Shown here in pieces: positions 11,342 through 23,215 of a stretch of 64,000 nt of DNA (its first letter is position 1; each line of letters starts with the position of its first letter). A program made the translations under genes and the position numbers. The notes beneath the pieces are model-generated. The model did not search any database. It worked only from the letters and a program-made list of their open reading frames with translations, and was not told where the DNA came from. Origin of the DNA: Zingiber officinale (lineage: Eukaryota > Streptophyta > Magnoliopsida > Zingiberales > Zingiberaceae); the NCBI RefSeq assembly GCF_018446385.1, contig NC_056004.1:29084492-29148491 (forward strand), given 5' to 3'.

Positions 11342-13147
11342 CTATGGGGTAGAGAAGATGCTCCTAGGAACCCAACACCTATTGGTGCTCCTTGGATGCT
11401 CTAGGTATTCACTAGGGATGACTTCCCTAGATACCTTCCTAGTGACCTTGTTTGGCTTCTTGGAGGCCTTGGTCACTTTTTCTAGGTCAACTCTAGGGAT
11501 AGCCTCCCTTGTGACCTTGTTTGTGACTTTCTTAGACTTCTTAGAAGCCTTAGTCACATTTATTGCAAAAATACTCTTAGGGATGACTTCCCTAGTATTC
11601 TTGACTTGACTACTAGACCTAGGGTTAGTTCCATAACTATATGGAACCCTATGGTACGAAATTTTATCCTTCTTAGCTTTAGGTTTGTATCCCAAACCTC
11701 TATGGCCATTGGATGACTTTGATACTCCTAGACCTAGATTTTGCTCATTTTTCCCTTTAAGGATATTTTCCATCCTTTTTAGGGTCTTTTCTAGTTTGTC
11801 AAGTCTTGACCTCAAGACTTGATTTTCCATCACTAAGTCCTTAGATTTTGATTTTTCATTACGTCCATGAGCATTTTGGTTTCTAGGCTTGTAACTATTG
11901 TCCTTAGGGTTATTGCCTAGATTTTTGTCTACCTTCCTAAACCTAGGTGTGGTAGTCTTAGCATGATAAGCTACATGTTTTTCCTTAACGCTATCATGCT
12001 TCCTATTCTCATGGTAAATAACATTAAAATGATATAAGTTAGAACTATCATGCTTTTTACCATAATTTAAAGGGGTAGGCTCAATGAAAGTTACCTTTCT
12101 TTTTACCTTGGAGGCTCCCCCTTGACTTGAGCTTCCTCCATGAGCCTTGACCACCTTCTTCCCCTTAGGGCATTGACTTCGGTAATGCCCCTTTTGGTTG
12201 CAAGAAAAGCACACAATGTGCTCCTTGCTCTTCTTTGTTCCGGGGATCGTCTCCTTGGGCTTCTCCTTGCCCTTTTTTATCACTTGGCCTTTCTTCTTGG
12301 CCAAGTTGGGACACTTGCTCTTGTAGTGCCCATTCTTCCTACACTCAAAACATATAATATGATTTTTATTATTAATTGAACTATTTATACCTTCTTGTGT
12401 AGGGATGACACTTTTTCCTTTGGATCCGGAGGTAGAGGCTTCCTCTTGATCCGCAAATGATTTTCCTCCTATATATTTAGCTTGACTTGTGGAGGTGGAA
12501 GCTTCTTCCTCCACTTCTTCTCTTGACCCGGATGTAGAGGCTTCTCCTTCTTCTTGATCCGGTGTCACCAAGGATTACTCCCCCTCAATCCTAGATGTGG
12601 AGACTTCACCTTCTTCTTCATCCTCTTGTACATGAAACAAGGAATATACTCCTTCCTTGCTCTTTTGATTGCACTCCTTTGAGGATGAAGCTTCTTGGAC
12701 TTCCTCTTCTTCGGAAGTTGAGCATCTCTCAACTTCGGAGTCTTCCTCCTCTTGGTCTTGATCCAATGAGTCACCCTCTTTGGATTCTTCTTGATCTTGT
12801 ATAGTGGAGGGGATCTCATGAATCTTTGCCAATTTGCTCCATAGCTCTTTGGCATCTTCAAATTCTCCTATTTTCTCCAAGATGTTGCTCGGCAATAAAT
12901 TGACCAAAAGCTTGGTCACTTTGTCATTGGCCTCACATCTTTGGATTTGGTCTTGGCTCCACTTGCTCCTCTTGAGTACTTTGCCCTTGGAATTTGTGGG
13001 AGCTTCAAAACCTTCCATGAGAGCAAACCATTGCTCTGTCTCCACCATTAAGAAGTTTTCGATCCTTGATTTCCAAAGATCGAAGCTTGTAGATGAATCT
13101 GGTGGAGTCACCCTTGTGTCAAATCCAAGTCCATCTTGGAATTGCAT
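11342..13147 (-). pseudogene. gag: gag polyprotein of gag-only element, one nonsense mutation
   Basis: Gag forms the retrotransposon's virus-like particle and binds its RNA. The frame starts at the ATG at 13145-13147 (MQFQDGLGFD), matching the start of the intact sister at 47488. The N-terminal third resembles the UBN2-type gag domain of Ty1/copia elements. Then come acidic Ser/Glu repeats, two CCHC zinc knuckles (CFECRKNGHYKSKCP and CFSCNQKGHYRSQCP), a basic region with a short coiled coil, and an end in CWVPRSIFSTP. A single in-frame TAA at 12572-12574 replaces the CAA (Gln) present in the sister; otherwise the frame is open. The copia assignment rests on gag alone. Confidence 0.85.
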
Positions 13148-13265
13148 CTTGAAGTTGAGCTTGATAAAATCTTGAACTTGAAGAATTTGCTCCAACTTCT
13201 TCACCCTCTAGCTTGGCTTGTTTTGTTTGCCCCTTCCGGCGATGACTCCGGTGAAGAGCAACCTA

Positions 13266-13279
13266 GCTCTAATACCACT
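13266..13279 (-). promoter_or_regulatory. Primer binding site of copy A
   Basis: On the minus strand, next to the LTR end CCTAACA, stands AGTGGTATTAGAGC. It is the initiator-tRNA-Met type site TGGTATCAGAGC with one C-to-T change. Confidence 0.8.
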
Positions 13280-14085
13280 TGTTAGGACCGAAAAGTAGCT
13301 AGAGGGGGGGTGAATAGCTCGTCGCGTGCTCGGTGCTTGGCGTTGATTGTTTCTTCAAGAATGTGCAGCGGAAAATACAGAAACAAAAGCATACAACGCT
13401 AACACGGTTGGTTTACTTGGTATTCACCTCACAAGAGGTGACTAATCTAAGGATCCACACCTACTCACGCACCCTCCACTAATAAAACTCTCCTTTATGG
13501 TAACTACCAAAGGCGGAGAAGCCCTACAAGACTCTCAATACAAGAAGAAAGGGAAAGGTAATGAAATACAAGCACAAGCTTACAATGAGTACAAAAACCC
13601 TAACCCTAGCTTTCTTCTTCTTTGCTTTTGATCCACCTCTTGACTTGGAAGACTCCAAGAACCTTCAAGAACTGGCGATCTAGAGCTTGGAGAGAGCTGT
13701 GGAGGAGCTGGTGAAGATCTAAGGTCTGTCGTGGAAGCAATGTCGAAGGAAATGAACGCATGCGGCTTAAATCGACGCTAACGGTCGAATCCCGATCGAT
13801 TGGAATGCTCCCAATCGATCGGGGAGGCTTTGGATCGATCCACGGATCGATCCAGAGCGCCTCTGTGCTCTGGAAAAATGCCTGGATCGATCCACGGATC
13901 GATCCAGCGCTTATCACGCGAAACAGCAGCGTCCCAATTGATCCACTGATCGATTGGGACCTATGGATCGATCCACTGATCGATTGGGACCTCTGGATCG
14001 ATCCACCGATCGATCCAGAGGCTTTCTGTGCGCTGGGAAATTGCCTGGATCGATCCACTGATCAATCCACTGATCGATCCACTGA
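13280..14085 (-). repeat. 5' LTR of copy A, truncated at the junction
   Basis: It starts (plus strand) TGTTAGGACC and follows the other LTRs through the palindrome array until ...GATCCACTGA, where the sequence switches to CACTA 1 right-end sequence. Only 806 of about 1500 bases remain. The shared bases at the switch are TGA (14083-14085). Confidence 0.9.
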
Positions 14086-15947
14086 GAACTTAACAATAGA
14101 CAACACTTTTTAAAAAACGTTATCGTAGACACTAAAAAAAAGGCTAATAGACAACGCTTTTTATAAAACGTTGTCTTTGACCAGTAAAAATTACTAATAG
14201 ACAACGATTTTTAGAAAAACATTGTCTATTAATAAGAAAATAATGAAATAGACAACGTTTTTCACTAAAAACGTTGTTAAAAAAAAATAGACAACGCTTT
14301 TTATAAAAAACGTTGTCGTTTAAGTGTTGTAGAATCCCAATTTTCTTGTAGTGGGTCTGCTTGGCATCCCGCGTGTCACTCGGTTGATTATCATTTTATT
14401 CGTCACTCACTTGACGTTTTTCCGTTCGCTCTGCATTGGTCGGGTTGTTGACTCAGTATTATTTCTCGTGGCTCACTCGGCATCGCTACCATCTCTCGTA
14501 CGACACCATTACTATAGTGACCGCTTGTGAGGCATTATACAAGGGATTTAGAAATTTGACTCTGATATCAAGAGCGATACAACTTTTGCGACAGACTATC
14601 TAGTCAGTTGGACTTGCGCCTCCTTCAACTAGACTTGAAGGGAAGACTTGTAATGCGGATGCATCACAGGGGGCCATGGTAATTAGGGAGAGGGGTGAGG
14701 GCATTTTGGTCACTCCACTAGTTAGGGCTTTAAGTGAGGAGGAGGGCTTCTTCGATGAGAGAAGCCGGGGGGGTGGGATTCCCCCGCCGCCACCATGGAC
14801 CTAAGCAAAGGTTTCTTCTTGGTCCCTCGCCGTAGCCGCCGGAGAGATCTGCCAGCGACGACCGTCTCTGGGCCATCTCCTTTCTCCGCGCCGGCGCCAC
14901 TATGCCATCTCCCTCGACACCTCTCTCCCTCATGTATGTCGATGCCCTCCTCATACGGACCACTGCCCGTCGCCGCCTATGTCGCCTCGCTCTCGCGCAT
15001 GTCATCTCCAATGTTGCTCATTGTAGAGGCCTGTCGTCGCCAGGACAGGACCGCCCCTCTCCCCTCTTCCTCCCCAGCGGCTCTATCGCATCCAGTGGCC
15101 TTTGCCGCCACCTCCGGCGGCCACCGCCGAGTCCAGCGGCCACTGCCGCCACCTCTAGCGGCTGCTGCCGCTATCCGATGCCACCTCCAGTGACAGCCAC
15201 TAGCCGACCCACAGCCTTCGTTGAGGGCACGGCGCCATCGTCACTGTTGGCACTCCTATCGGGCGATGAGCCAGCTCTCGAGCCACCGCTGATTTGGCTT
15301 TCGGGCCACTGCTATTGCACTCTACCTTGGTGACCCGCGTTTTGCACTGTGTGCTATGTTTCGGCCACCGAGCCATTGTATTTTGTATTGCTATTATGAT
15401 TGTTAGTTACTAGTATTATCCGGCCCGCGTGCCGTGTCTCGGCCTGCAAGCCGCTGTGGTATTTCGGCTTAGGAGCCGTCGTCAGATTTCGACCGACATG
15501 CCGCCTTTTAGATCCATGCTGCACCGGATTCCATGTCGTCGCTCCCAGATTTGGCTCCTCAGCTAACCCATATTCATCTACCCTTAAGGGTCGCGACGAC
15601 TCGATCAGCATCGCGACCAGCCCACTGATCCATCCAGGGTGCCCCCAGGGTCAAGGTACGTCACTGTACTTATCTTGTATTTATTTAATTGTTCTGCTAT
15701 TATTCAGTTGCTTATACATTCGTGGGACCTGCCTCGAGCATCGGGGTACCAGGGACAGGGCAACCCGGTCACTAGCTGCAGGTATTGTTAACCAGAGGAT
15801 TTTTGATGACTTGGTCAACATAGAAGACAACTCACCATCCGGGTCATGGAGATGCGGTCAACCTTCCAACCACGTCATTCTGGCAGCCCCGTCTTCTCAT
15901 ATTCCCGACAGGAACAATGCTGCAAGCTCTATTAACTTTGTTAGGAT
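14083..15947. repeat. Second copy of 5461-7361 (CACTA right end plus flank)
   Basis: From TGAGAACTTAACAATAGACA onward the sequence repeats 5461-7361 with scattered single-base differences and small indels. One is absence of the ~55-base duplication found at 6160-6262. It includes the CACTA right end (ending at about 14361) and the GC-rich flank up to AGGAT (15943-15947). Confidence 0.92.
15781..15947 (+). other. Exon-like open stretch, unknown protein
   Basis: After an acceptor-like CTAGCTGCAG, the frame GIVNQRIFDDLVNIEDNSPS and on runs open for about 56 codons to the retroelement insertion, with ordinary protein-like composition. If the insertion and one AGGAT are removed, the frame continues into 17369 and meets a stop after about 15 codons; another frame is open a little longer (to about 17462). 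The same stretch occurs at 7196-7361 with a stop (AAC TAG) near its start. I do not recognise the product. A captured or decayed host exon is possible. Confidence 0.3.
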
Positions 15948-17363
15948 TGTTAGGACCGAAAAGTAGCTAGAGGGGGGGTGAATAGCTCGTCGCATGCTCG
16001 GTGCTTGGCGTTGATTGTTTCTTCAAGAATGTGCAGCGGAAAAAACAGAAACAAAAGCATACAACGCTAACACGGTTGGTTTACTTGGTATCCACCTCAC
16101 AAGAGGTGACTAATCCAAGGATCCACACCTACTCACGCACCCTCCACTAATAAAACTCTCCTTTATGGTAACTACCAAAGGCGGAGAAGCCCTACAAGAC
16201 TCTCAATACAAGAAGAAAGGGAAAGGTAATGAAATACAAGCACAAGCTTACAATGAGTACAAAAACCCTAACCCTAGCTTTCTTCTTCTTTGCTTTTGAT
16301 CCGCCTCTTGACTTGGAAGACTCCAAGAACCTTCAAGAACTGGCGATCTGGAGCTTGGAGAGAGCTGTGGAGGAGCTGGTGAAGATCTAAGGCTGTCGTG
16401 GAAGCAGTGTCAAAGGAAATGAACGCCTGCGGCTTAAATCGACGCTAACGGTCGAATCCCGATCGATTGGAATGCTCCCAATCGATCGGGGAGGCTTTGG
16501 ATCGATCCACGGATCCATCCAGAGCACCTCTGTGCTCTGGAAAAACGCCTGGATCGATCCACGGATCGATCCAGCGCTTATCGCGCGAAGCAGCAGCATC
16601 CCAATTGATTCACTGATCGATTGGGACCTCTGGATCGATCCACTGATCGATTGGGACCTCTGGATCGATCCACTGATCGATCCAGAGGCTTTCTGTGCGC
16701 TGGGAAACTGCCTGGATCGATCCACTGATCGATCCACTGTTCAATCCACTGATCGATCCACTGATCAATCCACTGATCAATCCAGCTCTTGGTTTTTACC
16801 CAAAACCAAGTCCCAAGCCTCCCAAACCAACATTCGGTCAACCTTAACCTGTTGGTACGTCATGCCTAGCATCTAGTCACTTCCTTGACCTGCTAGGACT
16901 CCCTCACCAAGTGTCCGGTCAATCCCTTTGACCCACTTGGACTTTTCTTTGTGCCAAGTATCCGGTCAATCCCTTTGACCTACTTGGACTTTTCTTTGTG
17001 CCAATTATCCAATCAATCCCTTTGACCTACTTGGACTTTTCTTTATCATGCCTGGCTTCACTCACCAAGACTTCCAATCTGCCTAGCTTCACTCACTAGG
17101 ACTTCTCTTCTGCCTAGCTTCACTCACCAGGACTTTCACCTAGCTTCACTCACTAGGATTTCTCTTCTGCCTGGCTTCACTCACCAGGACTTTCATTTCT
17201 GCCTGACTTCACTCACCAGGACTTTCCAGTCAAGTATCCGGTCAATCCTTGACCTACTTGACTCTTCTTCAATCAACCTTGTATTGTCAAACATCGAAAC
17301 CCAAACCAAGACTCAAGCTTGGTCAACCAGGTCAACCTTGACCTGAGAGATGTTGCACCAACA
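15948..17363 (-). mobile_element. Solo LTR of the gag-only family
   Basis: A complete LTR of 1416 bases with TG...CA ends, flanked by AGGAT on both sides (15943-15947 and 17364-17368) and with no interior. It sits at the same target site as copy A in the repeated segment, so it looks like the solo-LTR form of the same insertion. Its palindrome array is at about 16455-16790. Confidence 0.88.
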
Positions 17364-17368
17364 AGGAT

Positions 17369-17539
17369 TGTATATAGCAAGCTCCTTGTATTCAAGCATT
17401 CGAGTTGATGCCCCTGATGAGGTTTCAAGAGCAAAAAACGAGAGAATGCCAATGGTTCTATAATTCTTGAAGGGTGGATCTCTGGGGAAAACACACTGCA
17501 CCTTTAGCTAATGGCTCCTAAGATACTCCTGCCTTTGTC
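17369..17539. other. Short flank between solo LTR and CACTA 2
   Basis: 171 bases that would follow directly on 7361/15947 without the retroelement. Short open frames cross it, but nothing is recognised. Confidence 0.4.
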
Positions 17540-17617
17540 CACTACAAGGAAAAACAGTAATACTAACAAAATTAACGATGGATGACGGAAAACAAATTCC
17601 ACATGTACAATTATAGA

Positions 17618-17745
17618 TTACCGACTGAATAATTTTTCCGTCGGTAAATACCGACGGATTTTTTTCCCGTCAGTAAACACCGACGGAATTAGTTTTCCGT
17701 CGGTAATCAATTTACCGACAGAATTAATATTCCATTGGTAAACCC
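17618..17745. repeat. Subterminal repeats of CACTA 2
   Basis: Head-to-head copies of TTCCGTCGGTAA and TACCGACGGA, about six in 130 bases, distinct from the GACAACG repeats of CACTA 1 and 3. It is therefore a different CACTA family. Confidence 0.8.
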
Positions 17746-17949
17746 ATTTTTTAGGGCACTCGATACCCTTTTTCCTTTCACGCGCACTCGCTGCCTCTCC
17801 TCCTATCCTGATCTCTCTGGGCCTCTCCTCCGATCCAGATCTCTCCAATGATTTGGTACGTTCCCCTCTTTCTCCCTCTTTCCTGCTCCTCCCAATGCCG
17901 ACAGTGACTAGCAGGTGTAGCAGGTGGCACAGCACTAGCCTAGCAGCAG

Positions 17950-18135
17950 TGCCGGCCGCCAGCATGCAGCTGCGGCGGCTGCCAGCACGTGACTGCAGAG
18001 GCCACCAGCATGCGACTGCGGTTGCGGCGACTGCCAGCACACGACTACGGCTGCAACGGCCGCCAGCATGTGACTGCGGCAACCGCCAGCACGCGACTAC
18101 GATTGCGGCGACCGCCAGCATGCGGCTGGCAGGTG
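17950..18135. repeat. GC-rich tandem repeat
   Basis: A loose unit around GCCAGCA(T/C)G(C/T)GACT(A/G)CGG recurs about every 27-36 bases. Open frames on both strands here (Arg/Ala/Cys-rich) come from the repeat. Confidence 0.6.
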
Positions 18136-18637
18136 TTATGGCGCCAATAGTGGCTAACAGCACGTGGTTGGCTTCTTTGTCGGCTGTCGGTGCGTATGTT
18201 AGGCGGTCATCGGCTTGTTCCTTTTGAATTTATCTTAGCATGTCATATTTTTTTATTAATTTTCTCTAAATTTTATTACTTTTGTAATATACTACATTTG
18301 CTGCTCTTCTCTAGTTGAACTACATATATTCAGGTATAATTTATATGGTTGAATTTAGATATAGGTTAAGTTAGTATTTTGATATATAACATGATATAGT
18401 CATGTATATGGTGATTTTAATGTTGGTAGATATTACATGTTTAATATATGGAAAAACAATCTAGGTTTGTTTTGATTCACTAAGTTGAATGTTCAATAGA
18501 AAGTGAACGTTATGTGTGATCTAACCTATTATGTTGTTAAATGGAAACTACTCACATTATATTATGTTTGATTACTTTATTTAATGTTAAATTAAACTGT
18601 ACAAGTTTAATAGTATTTTAAATTGTATTGCCATTAG

Positions 18638-21600
18638 GTGATAATGTCTATGAACAAAGTATGGATGTATAATCGATTAGAACAAGGATTTATTAGAGAT
18701 GATTTTATTGTTGAAGTAGAACAATTTATGAACTTTCCTAAGAGACATCCAGAATGTATGAATGGTGTCGAGTTACGATGTCCATGCAATCATAAAAAAT
18801 GTCAAAATAGAGCTTTCTGTGATGAAGATACCGTGAAAGTACATATATGTAGAAATAGTTTTGTGCCAAATTACTTTAATTGGTACTGTCACGAAGAGCC
18901 TTATTTGAATGAATCTAACCTATTATGTTGTTCAATTGGGCCTTCTGGTACAATTGGGCCTTCATCTGGTACAACTTTTACTGCGCCTGAATCATCAACT
19001 TATGATATTGGAATGCAATCAATAGTTCACGATGCAATGAATGCTGCAGGTGATTATTTCAACATCAATGAAATACCAACACCTGAATATTAGCAACTAT
19101 ATGAAATGTTAAAGGCTAGTAATAGAGAAGTGTGGGAAGGCATTCCCTCTAGTCATTCGCAATTATCAACTACTACAAGGTTATTGAATATGAAAACAGA
19201 ACATCATTTTTCAGAAAGATGTTACGATGACATATGTCAATTAATGTCAGAGTTGCTCCCTGCTGACAACATAATGACAGATAGTTTTTACAGTACAAAG
19301 AAATTGGTTAGAGGTTTAGGTTTGCCTGTAGAGAAGATTGATTGTTGTATAAACAACTGCATGATCTTTTGGAATGAAGACAGCGAACTGAGTGAATGTA
19401 AAATCTGTACTTGCCCTCGTTATAAGCATCGTACTCGCATACCAGGGAAGAAGAAGAAAAATATTGCTTGGAAAGTGTTGTATTACTTTCCTTTAACTGC
19501 TAGACTTCAACGCTTATATCCATCTGGCGCTACAGCTTATCACATGACATGACATCATGAACATGAGCATGAAGGAGGAATTATGTGTCTTCCTTGTGAT
19601 TCTCCTGCATGGAAACATCTTGATACTGTATTTCCCTCCTTTGTAATGGAACCACGTAATATGAGATTGAGACTTTCTACAGATGGATTTTAGTCATTTG
19701 GTCAGTCGATACAGCAATATTCATCTTGGTCAATTATATTAACACCATATAATTTACCACCATAAATGTACATGAATGATGAATTTATATTTCTTACTGT
19801 GCTTATTCCTGGTCCAACCAATCCCAAAGAGAAGATAGATGTTTTTTTGCAACCTCTAATTGCTGAATTAAATGACTTGTGGAATGTAGGGTCAATGACT
19901 TATGATGTTGCAAGTAAAACTAATTTTAGATTGCATGCTGTATTATTATGGACGATTAGTGATTTTCCAGTATACTCAATGTTGTCAAGATGTAGCACGG
20001 CTGATAAATTAGCTTGTCCACACTGCATGACAAATTCTGATGCATTTCATTACCTTGCAGTGGGAAAGTATCTTGGTTTGATAATCATAGTAAATTTTTA
20101 CCTGTTGATCACCCTTTCAGGCAAAATAAAAAAATTCCTAAAGAATGTGATAGTCAGAAAACCTCCCCCAATAATCCATACTTTAGGTGAAGAAATTATT
20201 GAACAAATAGATAATTATGGATTTCTACCAGTATCTCAAGCTAGTTTCGATGAGTTAAATAAATACATTGTTAGGATGTGCAAGTGTGGTTGGAAAAAAA
20301 TGAGTATTTTTTGGGAGTTGCCATATTGGAAGTATCTACTTATTCGACATAATTTAGATGTCATGCATGTTAAGAAAAATTTCTTTGATAATATCTTCAA
20401 CACTGTAATGAATGCGCCTGAAAGAACTAAAGACACTGCAAAATCACGTAAGGAATTAAAAGAACTAGTCAATAGATCGGTGTTACATCAGGATGAAACA
20501 AGCAATAAATTTCCAAGGGCTTGTTATACATTAGACAAAGATGGTAAACAGACTTTATGTAGTTGGTTGAAAGAAATAAAATTCTTAGATGGGTATGCCT
20601 CAAATATGGCTCGATGCGTGGATATAAACAGATTAAAGATGTTTGGAATGAAAAGTCATGACCGTCATGTATTCATGCAAAGACTTATTCCAGTAGCTTT
20701 CCATGATTTACTTCCTCATAATGTTTGGCAAACACTCATAGAATTGAGTCTATTTTTTAGAGATTTGACAGCGAGGTGTATTATGATGGATGATATGCTT
20801 CGGCTAGAAATAGACATTCTTCTCATACTATATAAGCTGGAGCGTATATTTCCACCCAGTTTTTTTGATTCAATGGAACATCTTCCAGTACATTTACCAT
20901 ACGAGGCACAAATAGCTGATTCTGTGCAATACATATGTATGTATCCTTTCAAACGGTTTTTAAGGAAATTAAAGAATAATGTTCGTAACAAAGTAAGAGT
21001 TGAGGGTTCAATATGTAATGCTTATCTGGTTGAAGAAGCATCTTCTTTTTGCTCCTATTATTTGCTGATAATGTGAAGATTAGACATCGCAAGTGTCCTA
21101 AAAATTCTGATGATGCTCAAACAATAGACCATTCGATGCTTTCTATTTTCAAGTTTCCTAGCAAGCCAATTGGTACATCTGTTTCTAGATTCTTAACTTC
21201 AGAAGAATATTATACTCCAAGAACATATATACTCTTAAAATGTGATGAAGTCAAACCATACATAAAGTAAGTTGACTTCTCCAATAAATTTATCACATGT
21301 TTAATTTTATTGTTTGATATCTCAATTATCTTAAAATTACCTTCTTTCCCAGCTTGTATGAACAACAACTATATCTATAAAATCCATCAATCGATGTAGG
21401 TGGGGTAGTTGAAAAGTTAGTGGCCGAATTTGCATTATAATTTGAATATATGTAAGTTGGAGATTTTATCAAATCTTTAAGTTGGTATTTGTGTTAAATG
21501 ATCTATGGACAACAATAACACTCAGTTTAATTACTATGGTAGACTTGAGGAAATCATAGAGGTTGAATATCCTGCATTACCTATAAAAAGGTGTGTATTA

Positions 21601-22041
21601 TTCAAATGTTTATGGTACAATCCTACCCCAAGAACAGGTACCAGAATACATCCATATTATAATTTAGTTGAGGTTAATGCAAACAAAAGGTTCAATAAGT
21701 TTGAACCTTTTATTTTCAGAGTACAAGCGAGTCAGGTTTTCTACCTTGAATATCCTACGAAGAGAAGAAGACCTAGTGAATGGTTATCTGTTTGCCAAAC
21801 GAAGCCTCGCTCGACAATAGAAATGTCAAACACCATCACTACTCAGAACCATGATGCATTTCAAAATGACAAAGTGATGAGACATTCAGTTGATGCACAA
21901 CTCCAATCTACATCTCAATTACTTGTAGATGTTAATATTACTTACGAAGAGATAGATGATGGAGAGATGTCTAACAGTGAGGATGAAGTTGTACTAATAG
22001 AGTATAGTGATGAGGACTTAGAAACTGTTATTGTTGATTAG
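18638..22041 (+). pseudogene. TNP2-like CACTA transposase, several stops and frameshifts
   Basis: This would cut and paste the CACTA element. Segment 18638-19093 carries the Cys-rich Transposase-associated domain (RCPCNHKKCQNRAFC; FNWYCHEE). 19106-21076 holds the TNP2/Transposase_21 core with HHEHEHEG, LIPGPTNPKEK, KLACPHCM and HNLDVMH, then the DUF4218-type part (KSHDRHVFMQRLIP; FFDSMEHLPVHLPYEA). 21505-22041 matches DUF4216 (YYGRLEEIIEVEYP; VLFKCLWY). In-frame stops lie at 19091-19093 (TAG), 19550-19552 (TGA where Trp is expected), near 19693 (TAG) and at 19763-19765 (TAA where Trp is expected). A pair of compensating shifts affects about 20076-20150 (FDNHSKFLPVDHPFRQ is in the other frame), and another break lies near 21050-21076. 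Non-functional. Confidence 0.85.
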
Positions 22042-22189
22042 TCAGATGTTAAAAATGATAAAATATTAGCATTATTATTCATCAATTAAGTTATGCTTGC
22101 ATATTGTTTTGTATTGATGTCATGCATGTTTGTAAACTTTAGTATATATATATATGTTGTGTTGTAATATTATTTTACAGATATTATTA

Positions 22190-22913
22190 TGGCTGAGTGG
22201 CAAGCAGTAGCACCCCGTGGCTATAAGGTTATTAGAATTGTTAGAGACACGTAAGTATTTTTGTTATTAGTATTGATGTCATGCATATTTTTTTCTTGCA
22301 GATTTATTCCTAATAGCAACCGAATTTCATCTCACATCATCGAAAAATTTAAAGAAAGAGTATGCACTTTTAGTACTTCATGGAGGCATGTAGACCAGGA
22401 CATGAAGACGTTTTACTATAATGAATTTGTAGTAAGTAATTTAATATATTTAGTATTCCATGTTATATTTGTCATTTCATATACTAAATGTTCAACTTAT
22501 AATTGCAGAAAAGGTATACATGGGAAGAAGGCCAACAAGAACAATTTATGACCACATAGAATAGCTATTGTGCCAAACTGTACAGAGACATGATGTACTA
22601 TATCAAAAAGAAGGGCACAAGACCGATGTATATTTCTGAGATGCTATGGAGTCCATGGACACCCACTTGGGCTATAGAGAGGTGGCAAGAAAATGCAGAA
22701 AAGGCTAGAACAAACAAAAATACAGTGCTAAGTGTCCCGAGCACCGGAACTGCTCGGCATACGTCAGGATCCAGATCCATTATTGGCATGTCATGGATCT
22801 GATGAGTTTAATTTAAAGTTAAATAAACTAATTTTGTATTTATTATTAAATTTATATAATTTTGTCCCAAATTATTTGTGTATACAGGAACATGAACTAG
22901 CCCGCCAGCCTCT
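22190..22913 (+). pseudogene. Second CACTA gene, Transposase_24-like, truncated
   Basis: Exons can be traced: MAEWQAVAPRGYKVIRIVRD (22190-22251), RFIPNSNRISSHIIEKFKER and on (22301-22432), then KRYTWEEGQQEQF to TGTARHTSGSRSI (22508-22780), and after an intron EHELARQPL (about 22889-22915). The pattern W...F, Asn-rich stretch, then TSGS is that of the plant Transposase_24 (Ptta/En/Spm) family. A stop interrupts after QFMTT and the gene is cut off after ARQPL, where the sequence becomes the AT-rich retroelement interior. Confidence 0.7.
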
Positions 22914-23215
22914 AAGAAAAATTCAACTAATAATATTAAAAATATTACTTTACATAAAAATTTAAATAAATTAACAAATTCAGAAAAGTTAAATATTAAA
23001 AATTCAAATTTAAACTTAAATAAATCTGAAAATTCAAATGATAATGATGACAAGGTCAATATTGATCTAGATAAAATTAATAAATTTCTTAATAAATTAT
23101 TTAATAACCTAGACAATATCAATCCAGAAAATCCTATCCAACCCAAGATAATTTAATTAACAAAAAATTAAATTTTAAAGATAAGACTAATCTAATAAAG
23201 TCAACTATTCATATC
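22914..23215 (+). other. AT-rich retroelement interior, segment 1
   Basis: Starts abruptly after the CACTA 2 gene. One frame is open for about 80 codons, almost entirely Asn, Lys, Leu, Ile and Asp. It continues after the solo LTR at 26102. I take it as interior of the LTR element whose 3' LTR starts at 37727; this is inferred from composition and continuity across insertions. Confidence 0.5.

Larger units (their letters stand above)
7362..14085 (-). mobile_element. Gag-only LTR retrotransposon, copy A (minus), right LTR broken
   Basis: In element orientation it begins TGTTGGTGCAA and ends CCTAACA. The order on the plus strand is 3' LTR (7362-8868), polypurine tract, interior with a single gag gene, primer site, then the 5' LTR (13280 on), which stops at 14085. 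The left flank carries AGGAT (7357-7361); the matching AGGAT lies at 17364-17368 beyond another LTR copy. There is no protease, integrase, reverse transcriptase or RNase H, as in the plant TR-GAG class, so it would depend on proteins from a related complete element. It is a sister of the element at 45767-53307. Confidence 0.88.
17540..22913 (+). mobile_element. CACTA transposon with TNP2-type transposase, 3' end missing
   Basis: The left end CACTACAAGGAAAAACAG starts at 17540. Subterminal CCGTCGGTAA/TTACCGACGG repeats follow (17618-17745). A transposase gene (18638-22041) and a second, Transposase_24-like gene (22190-22913) are both on the plus strand, in the usual En/Spm-like order. No matching right end was found anywhere in the window; sequence similarity to the second gene stops near 22913, where AT-rich retroelement DNA begins. 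The element is a broken relic of an autonomous type. Confidence 0.85.

Noticed and set aside
17618-18227. Frames of 181 and 124 codons on opposite strands
   Set aside because: Both are products of the GC-rich tandem repeat near the CACTA 2 end.
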